NCBI GenBank assembly: GCA_963932465.1
Contig: OZ010787.1
Coordinates: 29,888,087 to 29,952,086 of the forward strand
DNA from: Maratus speciosus
Lineage: Eukaryota; Arthropoda; Arachnida; Araneae; Salticidae
DNA: 64,000 nucleotides
Reading direction: 5' to 3'
Part shown: piece after piece, positions 32,752 to 44,081 of the stretch
Numbering within the stretch: the stretch's first letter is position 1
How the letters are laid out: the number at the start of each line of letters is the position of its first letter
Made by a program: the position numbers and the translations under genes
The notes under the pieces: generated by a model
The model's database searches: none
The model's input: only the letters and a program-made list of their open reading frames with translations
What the model was told of the DNA's origin: nothing

Positions 32752-33299
32752 CTGAGTTAGTTAATAAAGGAAGAGCTCAGTGGAAGAACATGTTATGTTA
32801 CATTTTCTTAAAAATTGTTTTATCTTTTGGACGAAGGTGTTATCAGGTATTCTATCACATAGTAAAGCTAAAATACCAAAGTTCTACTTAGCCTTGAAGA
32901 TTTAAGACATTATTCATTAATATTTAATATTTTAATATTTAATAATGCAAACAATATTAATATTTTTTAATATTTAAAAATTAAATATGAAAAAGTTTTT
33001 TTATAATTGCTTAGTTCCACACCTGTTAATATTTTAAACACATGGTATCAAACAGAAAATAAATCCTTAAAATTAACAACAAAATCTTTCACATCAAATT
33101 TCTTCAAATGTAATTTTTGTTACTTAACATGTTCTTCCAATAGCTCTTCAAATGTTGCATTGAAAATTATTAAAATAAAAAGTAAACGATGTTAATGTAT
33201 ACCTCTAAATTAATACATATGACGTATTACTTTATAATGAATTTTGAATAAAGCATTTCTGTATATTTTTAAGACAGAGATTTTCAGGGATACCTTTAG
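32618..33299. other. No gene; A/T-rich DNA with a long A-run
   Basis: A run of about 30 A lies at 32720-32749, and ATATTTAATATTTTAATATT repeats near 32915-32985. No coding block or element ends were seen. Confidence 0.45.
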
Positions 33300-33489
33300 C
33301 AGTGTTGCCTGACTGGGGACTGTTTTAATTCAGATTATTTGACTGTCACCACTTTTTTAAAATAATATAATTTGCCTTATTTTTCAGAATTATTAATCTA
33401 TTTTTAAATAGGCCGAATATTTCTAATTAAAAAAAAGCGGTGACAATCAGCAATCTGGGGACAAAAAAGACCCCAATCTGGCAACACTG
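33300..33489. mobile_element. MITE family A copy
   Basis: Ends CAGTGTTGCCTGACTGGGGA and, inverted, CAGTGTTGCCAGATTGGGGT. Arms pair through GACTGTCACCACTTTTTT against CTGATTGTCACCGCTTTTTT. Flanking octamers ACCTTTAG and ACATGGAG do not match, so the TSD has decayed or been lost. Confidence 0.75.
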
Positions 33490-33820
33490 ACATGGAGGTC
33501 TAACACCCTGTAATATATACTTTGCACATTTCGAAAACTATTGGCATTTCAATGAGGATTTCTTTTACCAGTAGTTTGTGAATTTGTAATAAACATTACA
33601 AAAAAATTTCAAATGTTAGATGAAGTTGATTAAATTTATTCTTCCACCGTTATGACCGTATTTATGTATCAAATTGCAGAGAAACTCATTCAGGATATTC
33701 ACCTACAGAAAATGATCTGAAAACTGGGTTAATATCAATAAACAATCACAAGGAAAAGAAAGTGTCACTTTTTGTTCATGGAAATTGCCGTTTAACATTT
33801 CGAAATATCCCTGCGAATAT

Positions 33821-34210
33821 ATCGCTCACCCGCAAGGAAAGTGACACATCTCGATAAAAGTAAATTTCACATAGATTTCACAGACAATTTCATAGACAAT
33901 TTCACAGTAGAGGCAAAAGGACATTTGCCTAATTTTACTGTAACATGAAGTTATAGCACTTAGCACTACATGAGTAAAAAGAAGTAAAAAGAAAGGTGCT
34001 TAAAAGCATAAAACTCTTTTGAGTGTAGACGTTGGGTGAGCTTTTGAGAGTTGGGTTATTTTACCACCCCACACACAATCCACCCCTCTTCTTTGGTCAC
34101 AAATGTGTATATATAGCGCAATAAAGTGATATTCTGAATAGCTACACACATGAAACTGTGTTGTGAGACTCACCTATAACAGATCTATAAGTGGAATAAA
34201 TTTTATAGCA
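33821..34210. mobile_element. MITE family G, right end truncated
   Basis: Left end ATCGCTCACCCGCAAGGAAA followed by GTGACACATCTCG as at 60788. Interior matches the 38421 and 60788 copies (CCACACACAATCCACCCCTCTTC, given in part, and GCGCAATAAAGTGAT). The inverted terminus TTTTCTTGCGGGTGAGCGA is absent; similarity fades after about 34200. Confidence 0.75.
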
Positions 34211-34664
34211 ATCACTCTCTCATCCAATCATCGAATCTCTGCAATTCAATAAGTCGACAATTTCTTTAAAAAATTGGCGGCATCAAGCGGGCTACAGTTT
34301 CACATCCCTGAGATGATGCATGCCATACAAATATGATTGAAAGTCTGCTGATGTGTTGTGCTACATCGCTAATTGTGCCTTGTCTTGAGAGTTTCTGAAA
34401 AACGGAATCTTGTCAAAGGAAGTTAGATAATGTTAAATCAGTCAAAAGGGGATCAAAACATTTTGAAACATGTCATTTCAAGTGACGAAGGATGGGTCTA
34501 CGCATATCCATAGAAAACACTAGGTATACTTACAGAAAATAGAGAAATCTTCTCCAAATCTTAAGAACGACCAAATGAAATCAACTAAATATAAAGGTGA
34601 TACGAATCTCTTTCATTTCATTGATATGGAAACGTATAAAATATTTCCGTTTGACAGAATGAAA
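34211..34664. other. No gene recognised
   Basis: Mixed-composition DNA with no supported feature. Confidence 0.4.
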
Positions 34665-34666
34665 CC

Positions 34667-35310
34667 TAATCTAATCTAATCGCCCACCCTGGGAACCTGT
34701 TTGTGGCTGATGGTTGGTTCAAGCCCCTAGCCCAGGGCGGGATGTTCCTACACCTTTGCGGCACCGCAACCCAGGGAACGTTAGTTAGTATATTGGTTTG
34801 AATATAAATTAGTATTTTCAGATAATAATTACTAAAATTAATAACACTTAAGATATGATGCAATTACAGTAGTTACCAGGTTATATGCATGTTTCAGTAC
34901 AGTTTTTGAGACATGACACAATATGAGGCTAATCCCATGAAACTTGTCACGTCTGTCACGCAGTTGAAAATCGCTATGCTTGTTGGCCAGCGTTGTTTTC
35001 GGAAAGCTTGTTTCGCCTAATTCGATTGATGAGGTATCGCCGATAAAATAAGTCACATTTTCCGTTCTAAAATACTGGTAGCTAACAAGCTTAGTGATTT
35101 TCAGCTGTGTGACAGACATGACACGTTTTCATGGAATTAGCCATGATACGATTTACTACAATAACAATAATTACTAAGTTATTTACATTATTTACAACAC
35201 TTTTCTAAATCTGTTTTAACATCAAAATCACAACACTACAGGTCACATTGTTCAGGGCGAGCCGAGATCTGTCAATATGTTCAGGTTTGAAAAAAATAGT
35301 TACATTTAAT
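34667..35310 (-). mobile_element. 3' end fragment of a LINE related to the 18552 element
   Basis: The plus-strand start has three CTAAT units (34667-34680), then CGCCCACCCTGGGAACCTG, matching GCACCCACCCTGGGAACACG at 18570. AGCCCAGGGC (about 34728) and TTGTTCAGGGCGAGCC (35249) also match the 3' UTR at 18617 and 18820. On the minus strand this is a 3' UTR ending in GATTA repeats, so it is a heavily 5'-truncated copy with a different tail unit. A MITE (34927-35142) entered it. Confidence 0.7.
34927..35142. mobile_element. Palindromic MITE inside the LINE 3' fragment
   Basis: Ends GGCTAATCCCATGAAACTTG and, inverted, GGCTAATTCCATGAAAACGT, continuing TGTCACGTCTGTCACGCAGT against TGTCATGTCTGTCACACAGC and GAAAATCGCTATGCTTGTT against GAAAATCACTAAGCTTGTT. 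TIRs about 60 bp. The target duplication is not clear. Confidence 0.8.
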
Positions 35311-35685
35311 ACCACCAATTTTTTTTCTTTTTTTTTTAAAGATTAATTTATAGAATATTAATTAAACAATAATGGAATATAAGAAACTGTGCGACAATAT
35401 ATATAAATAATAGTTAAATGGAATAAAATTACATTAGCGTTAATAACGAGAAACATATATTAGATAATTATATTTTTTAGAAAAAGTCTGCAGCAAATGA
35501 AACAGACCGTCCAAAAGTAAGTTAGAGTTAATTTAAAAAGAGCTATAAAACAAAATGCTGAAAATTAATATTTAAACTTGATAATGGGACGTTTGTTCAT
35601 ATTCTCACAGTCTAAAACTTGCAATGAGAATGAAAAGATAATCAATTATGTTACACAGTGCATAAAGAAATCCCCCAATGGAACT
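35311..35685. other. No gene recognised
   Basis: A/T-rich sequence with a T-run at about 35320-35338; no feature supported. Confidence 0.4.
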
Positions 35686-35713
35686 ATTAATAAACAGGAA
35701 CTGACATATCCTT

Positions 35714-36033
35714 AAAGTACAGCGTCTAGAATACCTAGTGTGGAAATATGCTATCCAAACAGTGCTAAAAATTTGTATCCCTTAAATGTCGGACGATACT
35801 GCTAAAATCCCAAGTGTCGATCGCAGCGACATCTGCGGGAATTTCGTATTACTAATATTACATTGTATGGACAAGCAATATCTTGCAGTTGTAGAAAATA
35901 TCCTGCAGATGTCGCTGCGATCTTCATATTTCAGCAGCATCATTGCACATTTAAGGGATACAATATCTTAGCGCTTTTTTAAGTATTACAGGGATAGCCG
36001 ACTTCCACACTGTATATTCTAGGCGCTATACTT
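35714..36033. mobile_element. Palindromic MITE with 31 bp TIRs
   Basis: Left arm AAGTACAGCGTCTAGAATAC CTAGTGTGGAA and the right arm inverted AAGTATAGCGCCTAGAATATACAGTGTGGAA (given in part). A second inverted pair, GATCGCAGCGACATCTGCGG at 35819 and CTGCAGATGTCGCTGCGATC at 35902, encloses the centre. The 61-codon ORF across it is a by-product. Confidence 0.8.
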
Positions 36034-36211
36034 AATGTAGTGAGGCTCTAACTCTAACCGCTATCACAGGAGTTGTTTACCGCCAGTGGAAACTTCCACC
36101 AGCAGATTTATATAGAAAATTTTAACTTATTTAAATTCCTGATTATTAATATAAAATTTCAGTCATAAATAATGGTAGAAACAGGTTTTCATTTTTACTG
36201 TTGGGAGTTTA

Positions 36212-36385
36212 CCGTAATCTCCGGTGTATAATCCGCGGATCAAACAATCATTTTTCGAATCAGAAATTAAAAAAATAAAATGTATCTTTTTACATCGCGG
36301 AAAATATTTAGCTTCAATTACTAAATGAAATTTCTGGGTCCAAACAAAATTGTTTGATCCGCAGATTATACGCCGGAAATTACGG
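36212..36385. mobile_element. Palindromic MITE, family D
   Basis: TA (36210-36211, 36386-36387) flanks CCGTAATCTCCGGTGTATAA and, inverted, CCGTAATTTCCGGCGTATAA. Both arms carry TCCGCGGATCAAACAAT-type sequence. Second copy of the element at 7801. Confidence 0.8.
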
Positions 36386-36897
36386 TACTTTGGCGGTAGT
36401 TAGGCCCTGCGTTTTCGCCATATTGTGACAACCAGCGAAACAAACTGACAGTTTTACAAGGCATACTGATACCAGTAAAAACAAATAGAAGTGTTTACGA
36501 GAATTTGAGAAAAAATTTCGTGAATAAGATGCTTAATTAAGACGAAATTTTCTATTCAATTTTACTGATGGGATGTTTGCCCTGGAGGTAATCAGAAACT
36601 GAAGGTCCGCTTTAAAAAAAGCAGCCGCCATCTTGAGACAACCTCCTCTGTTACTTCACTCGTAACTGGTCGACTGTACACTATATGTCTCCTCCTCTTT
36701 ATTGATTGATTGATTCCGTTGATATGCATCCTCCTCCATTGATAAAACAGTCAAAGTATAGTTTTAGTTTGATTTTATGAGACAATGAACAAAATTAGTA
36801 CGATTAAATAGGTCACAAGAATGGCGAAACAAAATTTGGATGTTTTATTATGAAAACGCTCCAGCATATTTGCTCCTCTTTAAACAAAAATTTTCTG

Positions 36898-37113
36898 TTA
36901 AAGGGACCCTTTCAGGGGCATAGTACTTCTGATGCTAAAATATTGAAATGAATGAATGAAACCTCTATTTACGGACAAATATATTTCGAAATAAGAAAAA
37001 TGCTGTATTTCACATGCATATTAAACGTAAAAATGTATAACAAAATTCTGGTGCCATTGGAGATTTAAAATTGAGTGGTTTCATAAACGTACTAACGTCC
37101 TTGAAAGGGTTAA
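36898..37113. mobile_element. TTAA-flanked MITE, family C
   Basis: Left TTAAAGGGACCCTTTCAGGGGC, right CGTCCTTGAAAGGGTTAA; GAATGAATGAAACC and TTCTGGTGCCATTGGAG inside. Orientation is opposite to the 15624 copy. Confidence 0.75.
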
Positions 37114-37360
37114 AATGGTCAAAAAATCGATTTTTCGATTTTTATATTTTAAATATATAATTTTATGCTGAATAAATCAATATCAATCATTTAAAGGTGC
37201 GACAATTATTTACTGAGATACTGGGGAAAATGTAGAAATCAGTGTTTAAATTTCAGATTTATATGCCCTGCGTCAAATATCAAGGCGTCTTCCTTATATT
37301 TTGTTGTCACATTTTCACATTAACGCGAGTTTGCAAATATGCTAAAATCCGTCTACTGTT

Positions 37361-37616
37361 TGGCCCCACCAGTGGTCGAGAGGTTCTGCTCTCAAAGCTG
37401 GTAGACGGGAGGTCCTGGGTTCGAACCCAATCCCGCCCGTCGGCTTAATCGTTCGGAGTTTGCATGGTTTTCTTCGAACCTTGGATTTCCACGCGTAAAT
37501 ACGGGTTAGATTCCCTTAGAAAGACCCCACGAAAGGCACTGCCCCATCCACCCTCGAGCCTATAACCCTCTAGTAGATAATTGGCCGTCAAAAATCAACC
37601 AACCAATCAACCAACC
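37361..37616 (+). mobile_element. tRNA-derived SINE
   Basis: The head at 37370-37445 has tRNA-like RNA polymerase III boxes: A box TGGTCGAGAGG and B box GGGTTCGAACCC, 45 bp apart, with pairing TAGACGGGAGG/CCC around them. It is followed by a non-tRNA body (CTTCGAACCTTGGATTTCCA .. GAAAGACCCCACGAAAGGCA) and ends in CAACCAATCAACCAACC repeats. The last 80 bp match, inverted, 46003-46087, which shows a dispersed element. A SINE is transcribed by Pol III and moved by a LINE; the partner is not known. Confidence 0.8.
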
Positions 37617-38420
37617 GTCAACTGTTTGTAGTTGAATACCATAAATAATAATAAAAAATCTTTAAAACATTAACTTCAGCTTCCACTTTTGCCAAATTTG
37701 TTTTCTTTCATAACTTTACTCTGAAACAAGGTGGTTGTCAAAGCGTAACCTCCCTAATTTACCCAATTGTTCAGTTGGGAAGTTATGTTTCAAAGATGAA
37801 ATCCACTCTGATAAATCTACTATCTGAAAGAACAGAAGAGATAGAAGAAACGACTCAGCGGTAATCAAGTTACGTCCAATAGAAGGATCTCCTGGAGCAG
37901 TTCCAGCATTTGAGAACTCATTGGAAGTACTATATAAATATATGAAGAGCGTATTTGAAGGGGAAAGCACTGATTACTCTTATCAGTGATTAATTCATTT
38001 TATATATGTTACTTTTTTTAGTTGGTTGGAAAACAAGTTTATGAAATTCTATCATCGAATTCAGTTTTATAATCATCTGTAATTACCTAAAATTTCCATA
38101 ATTTTTTTTAAGGAAAATATGTTGAGAAATAAAAATAAAAGCCACTAACTACTCCATTAAAGTAAAACAATGTTTTTTTTTTTTTTTTTTTTTTTTTTCC
38201 TAGGAATATAATTTTTACTAATGTGTAAGAATTAATAATAATGACAATCAAAGTTTTTTTTTTTTTTTTTTCGAAGACCTTATGGATCACTGTGCTTTTC
38301 GCACGGAATTCTAAGCTATTTAACATTGCTTTAAACAAAAACAAAAAAAAAAATGTTATGATGGAGGGTTTGACAAAAACTTTTACCAATGTCATTATAG
38401 GGGGTTATCTTATATTATCA
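37617..38420. other. No gene; two long T-runs
   Basis: T-runs at 38171-38197 and 38254-38271 on the plus strand. Nothing coding; the ORFs of 84-95 codons here depend on homopolymers or A/T-rich sequence. Confidence 0.45.
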
Positions 38421-38803
38421 TATCACTCACCCGCAGGAAAAGTGACACATCGCAACAAAAGTAAATTGCACAGGAGAGGTAAAAGGAAAATTTCAAGATT
38501 TTAGTGTAACATGAAATTATAGCACTTATCTCTGCATGCAGGAATAATAACGTGTATATAAGCGTGAAACACTTAAGAATGAAGACGTGGGATAAGGTTT
38601 GGTGGTTTGGTTAATTTTACCTCCCAGACAATCCACCCCTCTTCTCAGGTTTCAAATGGACATATAGCGCAATAAAGTGATTTTCTGCATAACAGCACTT
38701 ATGAAACTTTTTGTGTAGCGAAACACGCCTATGACACACCTGTTAGTGAAATAAAACGCAAAATGAATTTTTGCGAGATGTGTCACTTTTCTTGCGGGTC
38801 GAT
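38421..38803. mobile_element. MITE family G, nearly complete
   Basis: Left TATCACTCACCCGCAGGAAA with GTGACACATCGC, right GAGATGTGTCACTTTTCTTG CGGGTCGATA: an inverted pair of about 35 bp. The interior contains ACAATCCACCCCTCTTCTCA and AGCGCAATAAAGTGATTTTC, as in 33821 and 60788. About 380 bp, TA-rich flanks. Confidence 0.8.
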
Positions 38804-39529
38804 AAGTAAGACTTTTACATTTGTGACGATAAAAAAGGGAAGGAAATTATAGGGAAGAAAATGAACGAAATATCTCCACGAAACATGTATCTTTCATTGT
38901 TTCTTTCACAATCATCGATTTTATTTCACTTGATTTTGATTATTGATGGATCAAAATTCTGCAAATGTTCTTCTCGAGAAGTAGAATAAATCACTTTCAA
39001 TCTCAAACTGCTATTCAACTTCTAAGAAAATTGAACATATCTCAGACATTTTATTTTTGAACTGAATTGCAATAACAGTTCATAGTTACTTAATTTCGAA
39101 AATATGAATAATGCAAGATTTATCCTTATTTCTCCCAATTTACTTCATCTTTCAAGGTAAATGGTTTTCAGTAATAGAAAATTCTGCTCCAATAAAAATA
39201 ATATAAATATATTCAAACTGAATTACAGTAAAACTATAGAGTCATATATTCAAGGGAAATTTTTATGAGAAGGTTTTTTAAGACAGATCTTAAGAAGTAA
39301 TGTGTATAAGATATAAATAATGTTTAATCAAAATGCAACACAAAAACTCACAATACTGTAAATGAGAAGAAAAAAAAATAGAAAATTAGCAAATACAAAA
39401 TGTTCAAGTGGCTTCTTTTTATGTGATTCTAGTCAGAATGCAAATATATATATATTTTTTAATTTCCAGTTAGGATTCTCCTTTTCTTTAGAAAATGCAT
39501 ATGAACAAAAGAAGATTTTCGAGTAATAT
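38804..39529. other. No gene recognised
   Basis: A/T-rich DNA with no element ends or coding resemblance. Confidence 0.45.
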
Positions 39530-39981
39530 ACGGTTCGGTGGGGTATCTGGGCCATGATTTTACAGTATGACTCTGGAGATTCTGGCAATTCAGCTTCAAA
39601 AACCTAATTTTCATTTGAATTAAAGTCTGAACTTTTGTAAATGTGTCCCCCCCCCCCAGTTAAATTCCCTCTATCAGACAGAAAGTTCAAAATTACATTT
39701 TAATATCTAAAAATAAAAAAAAATATGTACATTCCATCTTTCTTTCCTCATGGGTCCAGTTGCCCCATAAAATTTGGAGCAAGTGGACCAGGAGGGTCTC
39801 TGTTCACACGCGTTTATTTATTTTTTTTAATATGAGGTATCAGGTCCTGTTTCAAAAAGTGTAAACAGTTTGAAAAAATTTAAACAAGGCAGATCATGTA
39901 AATTATATATCAAACTAAAGAGCGTTATAAGGGCGTTGTTGTAGATCTTTGCTGTCAATGTGTCTAACAAAAGTACTAAAA

Positions 39982-40160
39982 CCGGGGGTCGCATTCTATA
40001 GGGAAATTGTTATTGTTCCTATCACTATTTTGAAAATAACATCTTCATCGCACCTTTCGTTAGAATGTGTTAAATAAAAGATCATTAAGGGTAGAAACAA
40101 TATTGGTATAATCATTCTGGTAGAAACAATAAAACTTTCCCTTTATAATGCGACCCCTGT
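39982..40160. mobile_element. Palindromic MITE
   Basis: CGGGGGTCGCATTCTATAGG on the left and CCTTTATAATGCGACCCCTGT on the right are inverted copies (with GAAA/TTTC beyond). Interior inverted pair GTTTCTACC/GGTAGAAAC. No coding sequence. Confidence 0.7.
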
Positions 40161-40408
40161 ATAAGTGAAAGTATTAGAATTTTTTATACAAAAAACGAAA
40201 TATTATGTACCGTATATATCCGTGTATAAGCCGACCCCTAAATTCGAGAAAACAATATGTCGCATACCAGTATTTTCATACAGCTATGTTCGCCTCATTT
40301 AATATCAGCAAATTCTGCATTTAGATAGGACGAACATACCTATTTTAAAATACTGGTATGCAGTCTGTTATTCCTCTCGAATTTGGGGTCGGCTTACAAA
40401 CGAGTATA

Positions 40409-41631
40409 CAGGGTGCATATGAAAGTCCCTTTAATCTGAAAATTCCTGCGAACGGAGAGAGCTACAGTTATGCAAGTGAGGTAACGGTATAGTAAAGCGA
40501 CTACACCCGATTTAATGCAGACGACGCCAGCACCCCTAGTGGCAAAATTTGGAAGATAACCATTGCAAATTGAAAACGAAAAAAGACAGAGCAAAATTTC
40601 AAATTAGAAAGTTTTAGAGCGTCAATTAATTAGTACGAAACGGTACTTGGTTTACATGGATAAGATAAATATTCGCCTGTTTACCCAAAAATGTCCGAAA
40701 TCGATGCACTCCATTTCGTCTAAACGTTTGAATGGAATAGCCAGAAGTATGAAGAAATACGCACAATTTATTGAATAAATACGTGCTTATCTCAATGCAT
40801 TTTGCTAACATCGCACAAAAAAAAAAAAAAAGACAAACTGTCTCACAGTGATAAAAAGTTAATATTCAGTAGATTCGAAAAGTTCGCCATTGCTCACGAT
40901 ACATGTTTGTATTCGTGAGAGTAATTCTGCATACACATTTCTCAGCATGGAACGTCTATTGCAAGTCTCTTTAATAGGACGACATAGATTTAAACATTTC
41001 AAGGGCGGTAGCTAGGCTGTCTATCAACCTAATTTTAATTCCAAAACTGACAAATGCCACCAAGAATATTTTAGTAAAATTTTGCTTTTGTAATGAAAGT
41101 TCAAATAAGCGGGGTTTTATTTTCTAAAAAATTCGTTTGAATATTCTGGTGTCAGTCAATTATTTCACCATTTTACGAATAGAATTCTTCTGCCCCTGAA
41201 AGGGTTAAACTAAAATTTTAAATGCATTGGCAATTAAATTTTTATAGACATTGTAGTACAGTACAACGTCACAATCTGCAATTGCGCACTGCTACATTTT
41301 CGAAATGTGAATATGCAAAGTAGAATCGTCACTCATCGATTTCGGACATTTTTGTGTATACAGGCGACGATTTATCTTATCCTTGTGAACCAAATATCGT
41401 TTCGTACTAATTAAATGATGCTCTAAAACTTTCTAATTGAAAATTTTTCTCTATCTCTTTTCGTTTTCGATTTGCAATAGCTAACTTCGAAATTTCGCCA
41501 CTAGGGGCGCTGCTGTCGTTTGCATTAGGTCGTTCGTAGTCGTTTTACTATACCGTTACCTCGCTTGCATAGCTATAGCTCTCTCCGTTCGCAAGTATTT
41601 TCAGTTTAAAGGGACTTTCCTATGCATCCTG
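40409..41631. mobile_element. Mariner-like non-autonomous element, TIRs about 310 bp
   Basis: TA (40407-40408, 41632-41633) flanks CAGGGTGCATATGAAAGTCC and, inverted, CAGGATGCATAGGAAAGTCC. The arms run through GCGAACGGAGAGAGCTA, GTAACGGTATAGTAAAGCGA, CCCCTAGTGGC, TAGTACGAAACGGTA and ATGTCCGAAATCGATG, each matched by its inverse between 41320 and 41600. The centre contains a family C MITE and about 100 bp of other sequence, with no transposase. It is the second long-armed CAGGGT element in the window (see 31021). Confidence 0.8.
40990..41208. mobile_element. TTAA-flanked MITE, family C, inside the mariner-like element
   Basis: Left TTAAACATTTCAAGGGCGGT, right CTTCTGCCCCTGAAAGGGTTAA (in part). 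Blocks AATTCCAAAACTGACAAATG, GCCACCAAGAAT and AATATTCTGGTGTCAGTCAA are present. Confidence 0.7.
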
Positions 41632-42236
41632 TATACGGTAAGTAATAATGTACTTTAGTAGTAAGTATAAAAGTTACATGGGTATTTTAAGGGAAAAAAT
41701 AACAAGTTAAATCTATGAACAAGCGGCTACCTAAATACTCATGTCATTCTCCTTTTTATTTACCACAATGATAGTTCGATATGTCCAATAAACCTGTGGA
41801 GAATGTAACCATATTGTTATATTGCACACAGCTACTTTTTATTCGTTTCGATAATTTTCTAATAATCTCACTTTGCCTTGTGTATGCCTCTACATCAGTA
41901 TCGTAAAATTTCGAGCTATAGCAATCACATTTAAGAAATTTGGTTTGATACCCCCAACTTGCTTGCTAAATATGTTATTAAGTAATTTTAATAACGTATT
42001 GTGTAGTTTTCTTTATTGCAAGCAAAAAAAAAAAATGGAGAACTTAATTTTTCGTAGTAATAGAAACTAAAAAAAAAAATATATTTATAACTGTTGGGGT
42101 AACTGGATCCCATAATGTCCAGTTACACCTGACACATCTCCTAGTTACCCCATTCTTGAAAAATTTATGGGGTAACTAAAACACCGGCCTTACATTTGAA
42201 ACATGAAGTAAATATGTATAAATATCTAATAATATT

Positions 42237-42849
42237 ACTCAAGGCCAGAGGACACGAGTGTGACTTCATCACTAATCAACCGACTTCTCAAAAGTGTTGG
42301 AATTCACACCGGAAAATTTTGAATAGCACTTTTCTTTTATTTGTGGAATATCAATCACCTTATAAAAAATATTAACTATTTAAACATACTGGTGAGAATT
42401 TGGAATCCCCCAATAAAAAATCAGGCAGGTACGGCAATACTGTGGCATTTCGCATCTGGCTGAATTTTTATTTAGGTATTCCAAATTCTCGCCAGTACGG
42501 TTAAAAAGTTATTTTTGTTTTATAAGATGGTAGATATTCCACAAATAAAATAAAAGCAAATTCGTAATCAAAATTTTGCGGTTTGAATCCCAACGCTTGT
42601 GAGAAGTCGGTCGATTAGTGATGACGTCACAACTCGTGTCCCGAGGCCAAAGAAAAAGACAGGCTACGGCAGTGCATCCTACGTATCTTTTTTTACAGAC
42701 CGCTAGAGTAACATGGTGCTCTTTTCGCACACCCTCATTGGTGCTTTTACAGCATCACGTACTCCAGCGGTCTGTAAAAAAAGATACGTTGCATACGCCG
42801 CGGTCGCCTTTCTTTCTCGTTAGCCTAGTTGTGTCCTCTGGCCTTGAGT
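42237..42849. mobile_element. Foldback element with two palindromes, 613 bp
   Basis: Outer ends ACTCAAGGCCAGAGGACACG and, inverted, ACTCAAGGCCAGAGGACACA. A first long palindrome spans 42260-42645 (AATCAACCGACTTCTCAAAA against GCTTGTGAGAAGTCGGTCGA; ATACTGGTGAGAATTTGGAA against TTCCAAATTCTCGCCAGTAC). A second spans 42660-42810 (GCATCCTACGTATCTTTTTT and TAGCGGTCTG-type arms against CAGCGGTCTGTAAAAAAAGA). The 83-codon ORF in it is a by-product. No TSD longer than ATT is visible. Confidence 0.75.
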
Positions 42850-42885
42850 ATTTCAATGGCAGCGACTAAGGCGTCATTCTGCGTG

Positions 42886-42987
42886 GTTTTTAATTTAACT
42901 TATTTTATGTAAGAATTTCTTGCTCCAGTTATCATTTAATCGTATGGTCGGAGTCGGATAGACTCCTTCCGGGCGTTCTAGTGTTAA
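42886..42987. mobile_element. Right half of a TTAA MITE, family B
   Basis: Ends GTATGGTCGGAGTCGGATAG and CGGGCGTTCTAGTGTTAA, near-identical to the right end of the complete copy at 62765-62972 (ATATGGTCGGAGTCGAGTCG). The left half is missing. Confidence 0.6.
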
Positions 42988-43536
42988 AAATACCCTAATA
43001 AATTAAAAAGAAAATTTTCACTCTTTAAAACACGTGTCTATCTACTGCACCATGGCTAAAATAACTCTTGAAATTTTGTCACATTTTTTATCCATATATC
43101 AACGTATCACTGAAGGCAATAAATCATTTATATAAGATTAATGTTATGGAAAATTAAAAATAAAAACACTTTTACCTTAATGTCTACCGTGACTCTTTTA
43201 GTGAATCAATAACATTCCAGTGTTTTAATAATTGATAAACTCTCTTATCACCTATTGCTTCAATATGGCAGAAGAAATCTATTTATTAAAACGTTAAGAG
43301 CAGAAAAATAAGATCTATAGCGAAAAAATGACAATGATTATATTTAGATCGATTTATCTCTTCTGTTGACAGAATTATTATAAAGTGGAATATATATAAG
43401 GAAATAAACTTTCTTCTGTTTAATATTAGTGAAGGTTTTAGGCGTAATTTTCCTCTGATCTTAATTGTTGTACTAAGTAAATAATGTTTCCATTTAATAC
43501 CGGTGGAGGAAATTTTCGGATCAAGAAAGATATTTT

Positions 43537-43760
43537 TTAACTCTTTCAGGGGCAAGGTACTTCCATTCGCAAAATACTGAAATGAATAAATGACACCAAA
43601 TTTTACGATATTTATTTTTTTTTTCAAAATAAGCAAAAGCCTTTTTTTTAAAGTGCTTAATAGAAGGAATTTTTTTATTCGAGTATTCTGGTACGAATGT
43701 GGCATTGAGGGATTAAAATTGAGTAGTCAAAAAATGAACCACCGTCCTTGAAAGGGTTAA
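43537..43760. mobile_element. TTAA-flanked MITE, family C
   Basis: Left TTAACTCTTTCAGGGGCAAG, right CACCGTCCTTGAAAGGGTTAA (in part). Inside, GAATAAATGACACCAAATTT and GAGTATTCTGGTACGAATGT. Homopolymers at 43615-43650. Confidence 0.75.
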
Positions 43761-44081
43761 GATTTTTTGTATATTCAATCAATCTTTCAAAACTAACTTT
43801 TTGATATTTTTTATTTCTAAGTATCAGAAGCCTTTAGAATTGAAAGGCTTTTCAGAAAGTTACAAACTTGAATTATTTCGAACTAGCACGATCATGCGCT
43901 TCCGGTCTTAAATGGTTAGGAATTTTGTTTTATTTTATTGCTACTATGTTTTTATTCCTGAAATAAAAACGGCAAAACAAATACATAGCATATTGTTATT
44001 TAATTTGTTTAAGATATGTTTAGATACAATATTTATTAAAAAAAAAAAAAAAACTGATGTTATCTTTCTTACCACTAAATT
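43761..44081. other. No gene recognised
   Basis: A/T-rich DNA with an A-run at 44038-44053. No supported feature. Confidence 0.4.

Larger units (their letters stand above)
35686..36715 (-). mobile_element. Family I repeat (AATAAAGAGGA ends), with two MITEs inside
   Basis: One end reads AACTATTAATAAACAGGAACTGACATATCC (in part) at 35686 and the other, inverted, GACATATAGTGT..CCTCCTCTTTATT near 36690-36715. CAACCTCCTCTGTTACTTCA and the CCACCAGTA..TACTGGTGG palindromic core recur in copies at 45243, 48391 and 58611. Copies hold inserted MITEs at different places, here 35714-36033 and 36212-36385. No coding sequence; superfamily unknown. Confidence 0.65.
40210..41640. mobile_element. Family D-like MITE split by a mariner-like element
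   Basis: TA precedes CCGTATATATCCGTGTATAA at 40210. The inverted right end reads CGGCTTACAAACGAGTA up to 40408 and is completed by TACGGTA at 41634-41640. Joining across the insertion restores an end pairing with the left one. Inner arms: CATACCAGTATTTTCATACA against ATTTTAAAATACTGGTATG. Confidence 0.75.
39530..42195. mobile_element. Candidate element with repeated GGGGTAACT/GTTGCCCC motifs
   Basis: CGGTGGGGTATCTGGGCCAT at 39534 and, inverted, CCGGTGTTTTAGTTACCCCA at 42190 are loosely alike. Motifs of the type CCAGTTGCCCCATAA (39757), GGGGTAACTGGATCCCATAA (42095), AGTTACCCCA (42143) and ATGGGGTAACT (42168) are repeated near both ends, like the subterminal repeats of the GGGGAGAC elements. 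No transposase and no clean target duplication. It contains the elements at 39982, 40210 and 40409. Confidence 0.35.

Noticed and set aside
37361..37445. A functional tRNA gene
   Set aside because: A and B boxes are present but acceptor-stem pairing is absent and a SINE body and tail follow.
39530..42195. Firm annotation as a pogo-like element
   Set aside because: Only the repeated GGGGTAACT-type motifs support it; the ends match poorly and no TA pair was found, so it is listed at low confidence.
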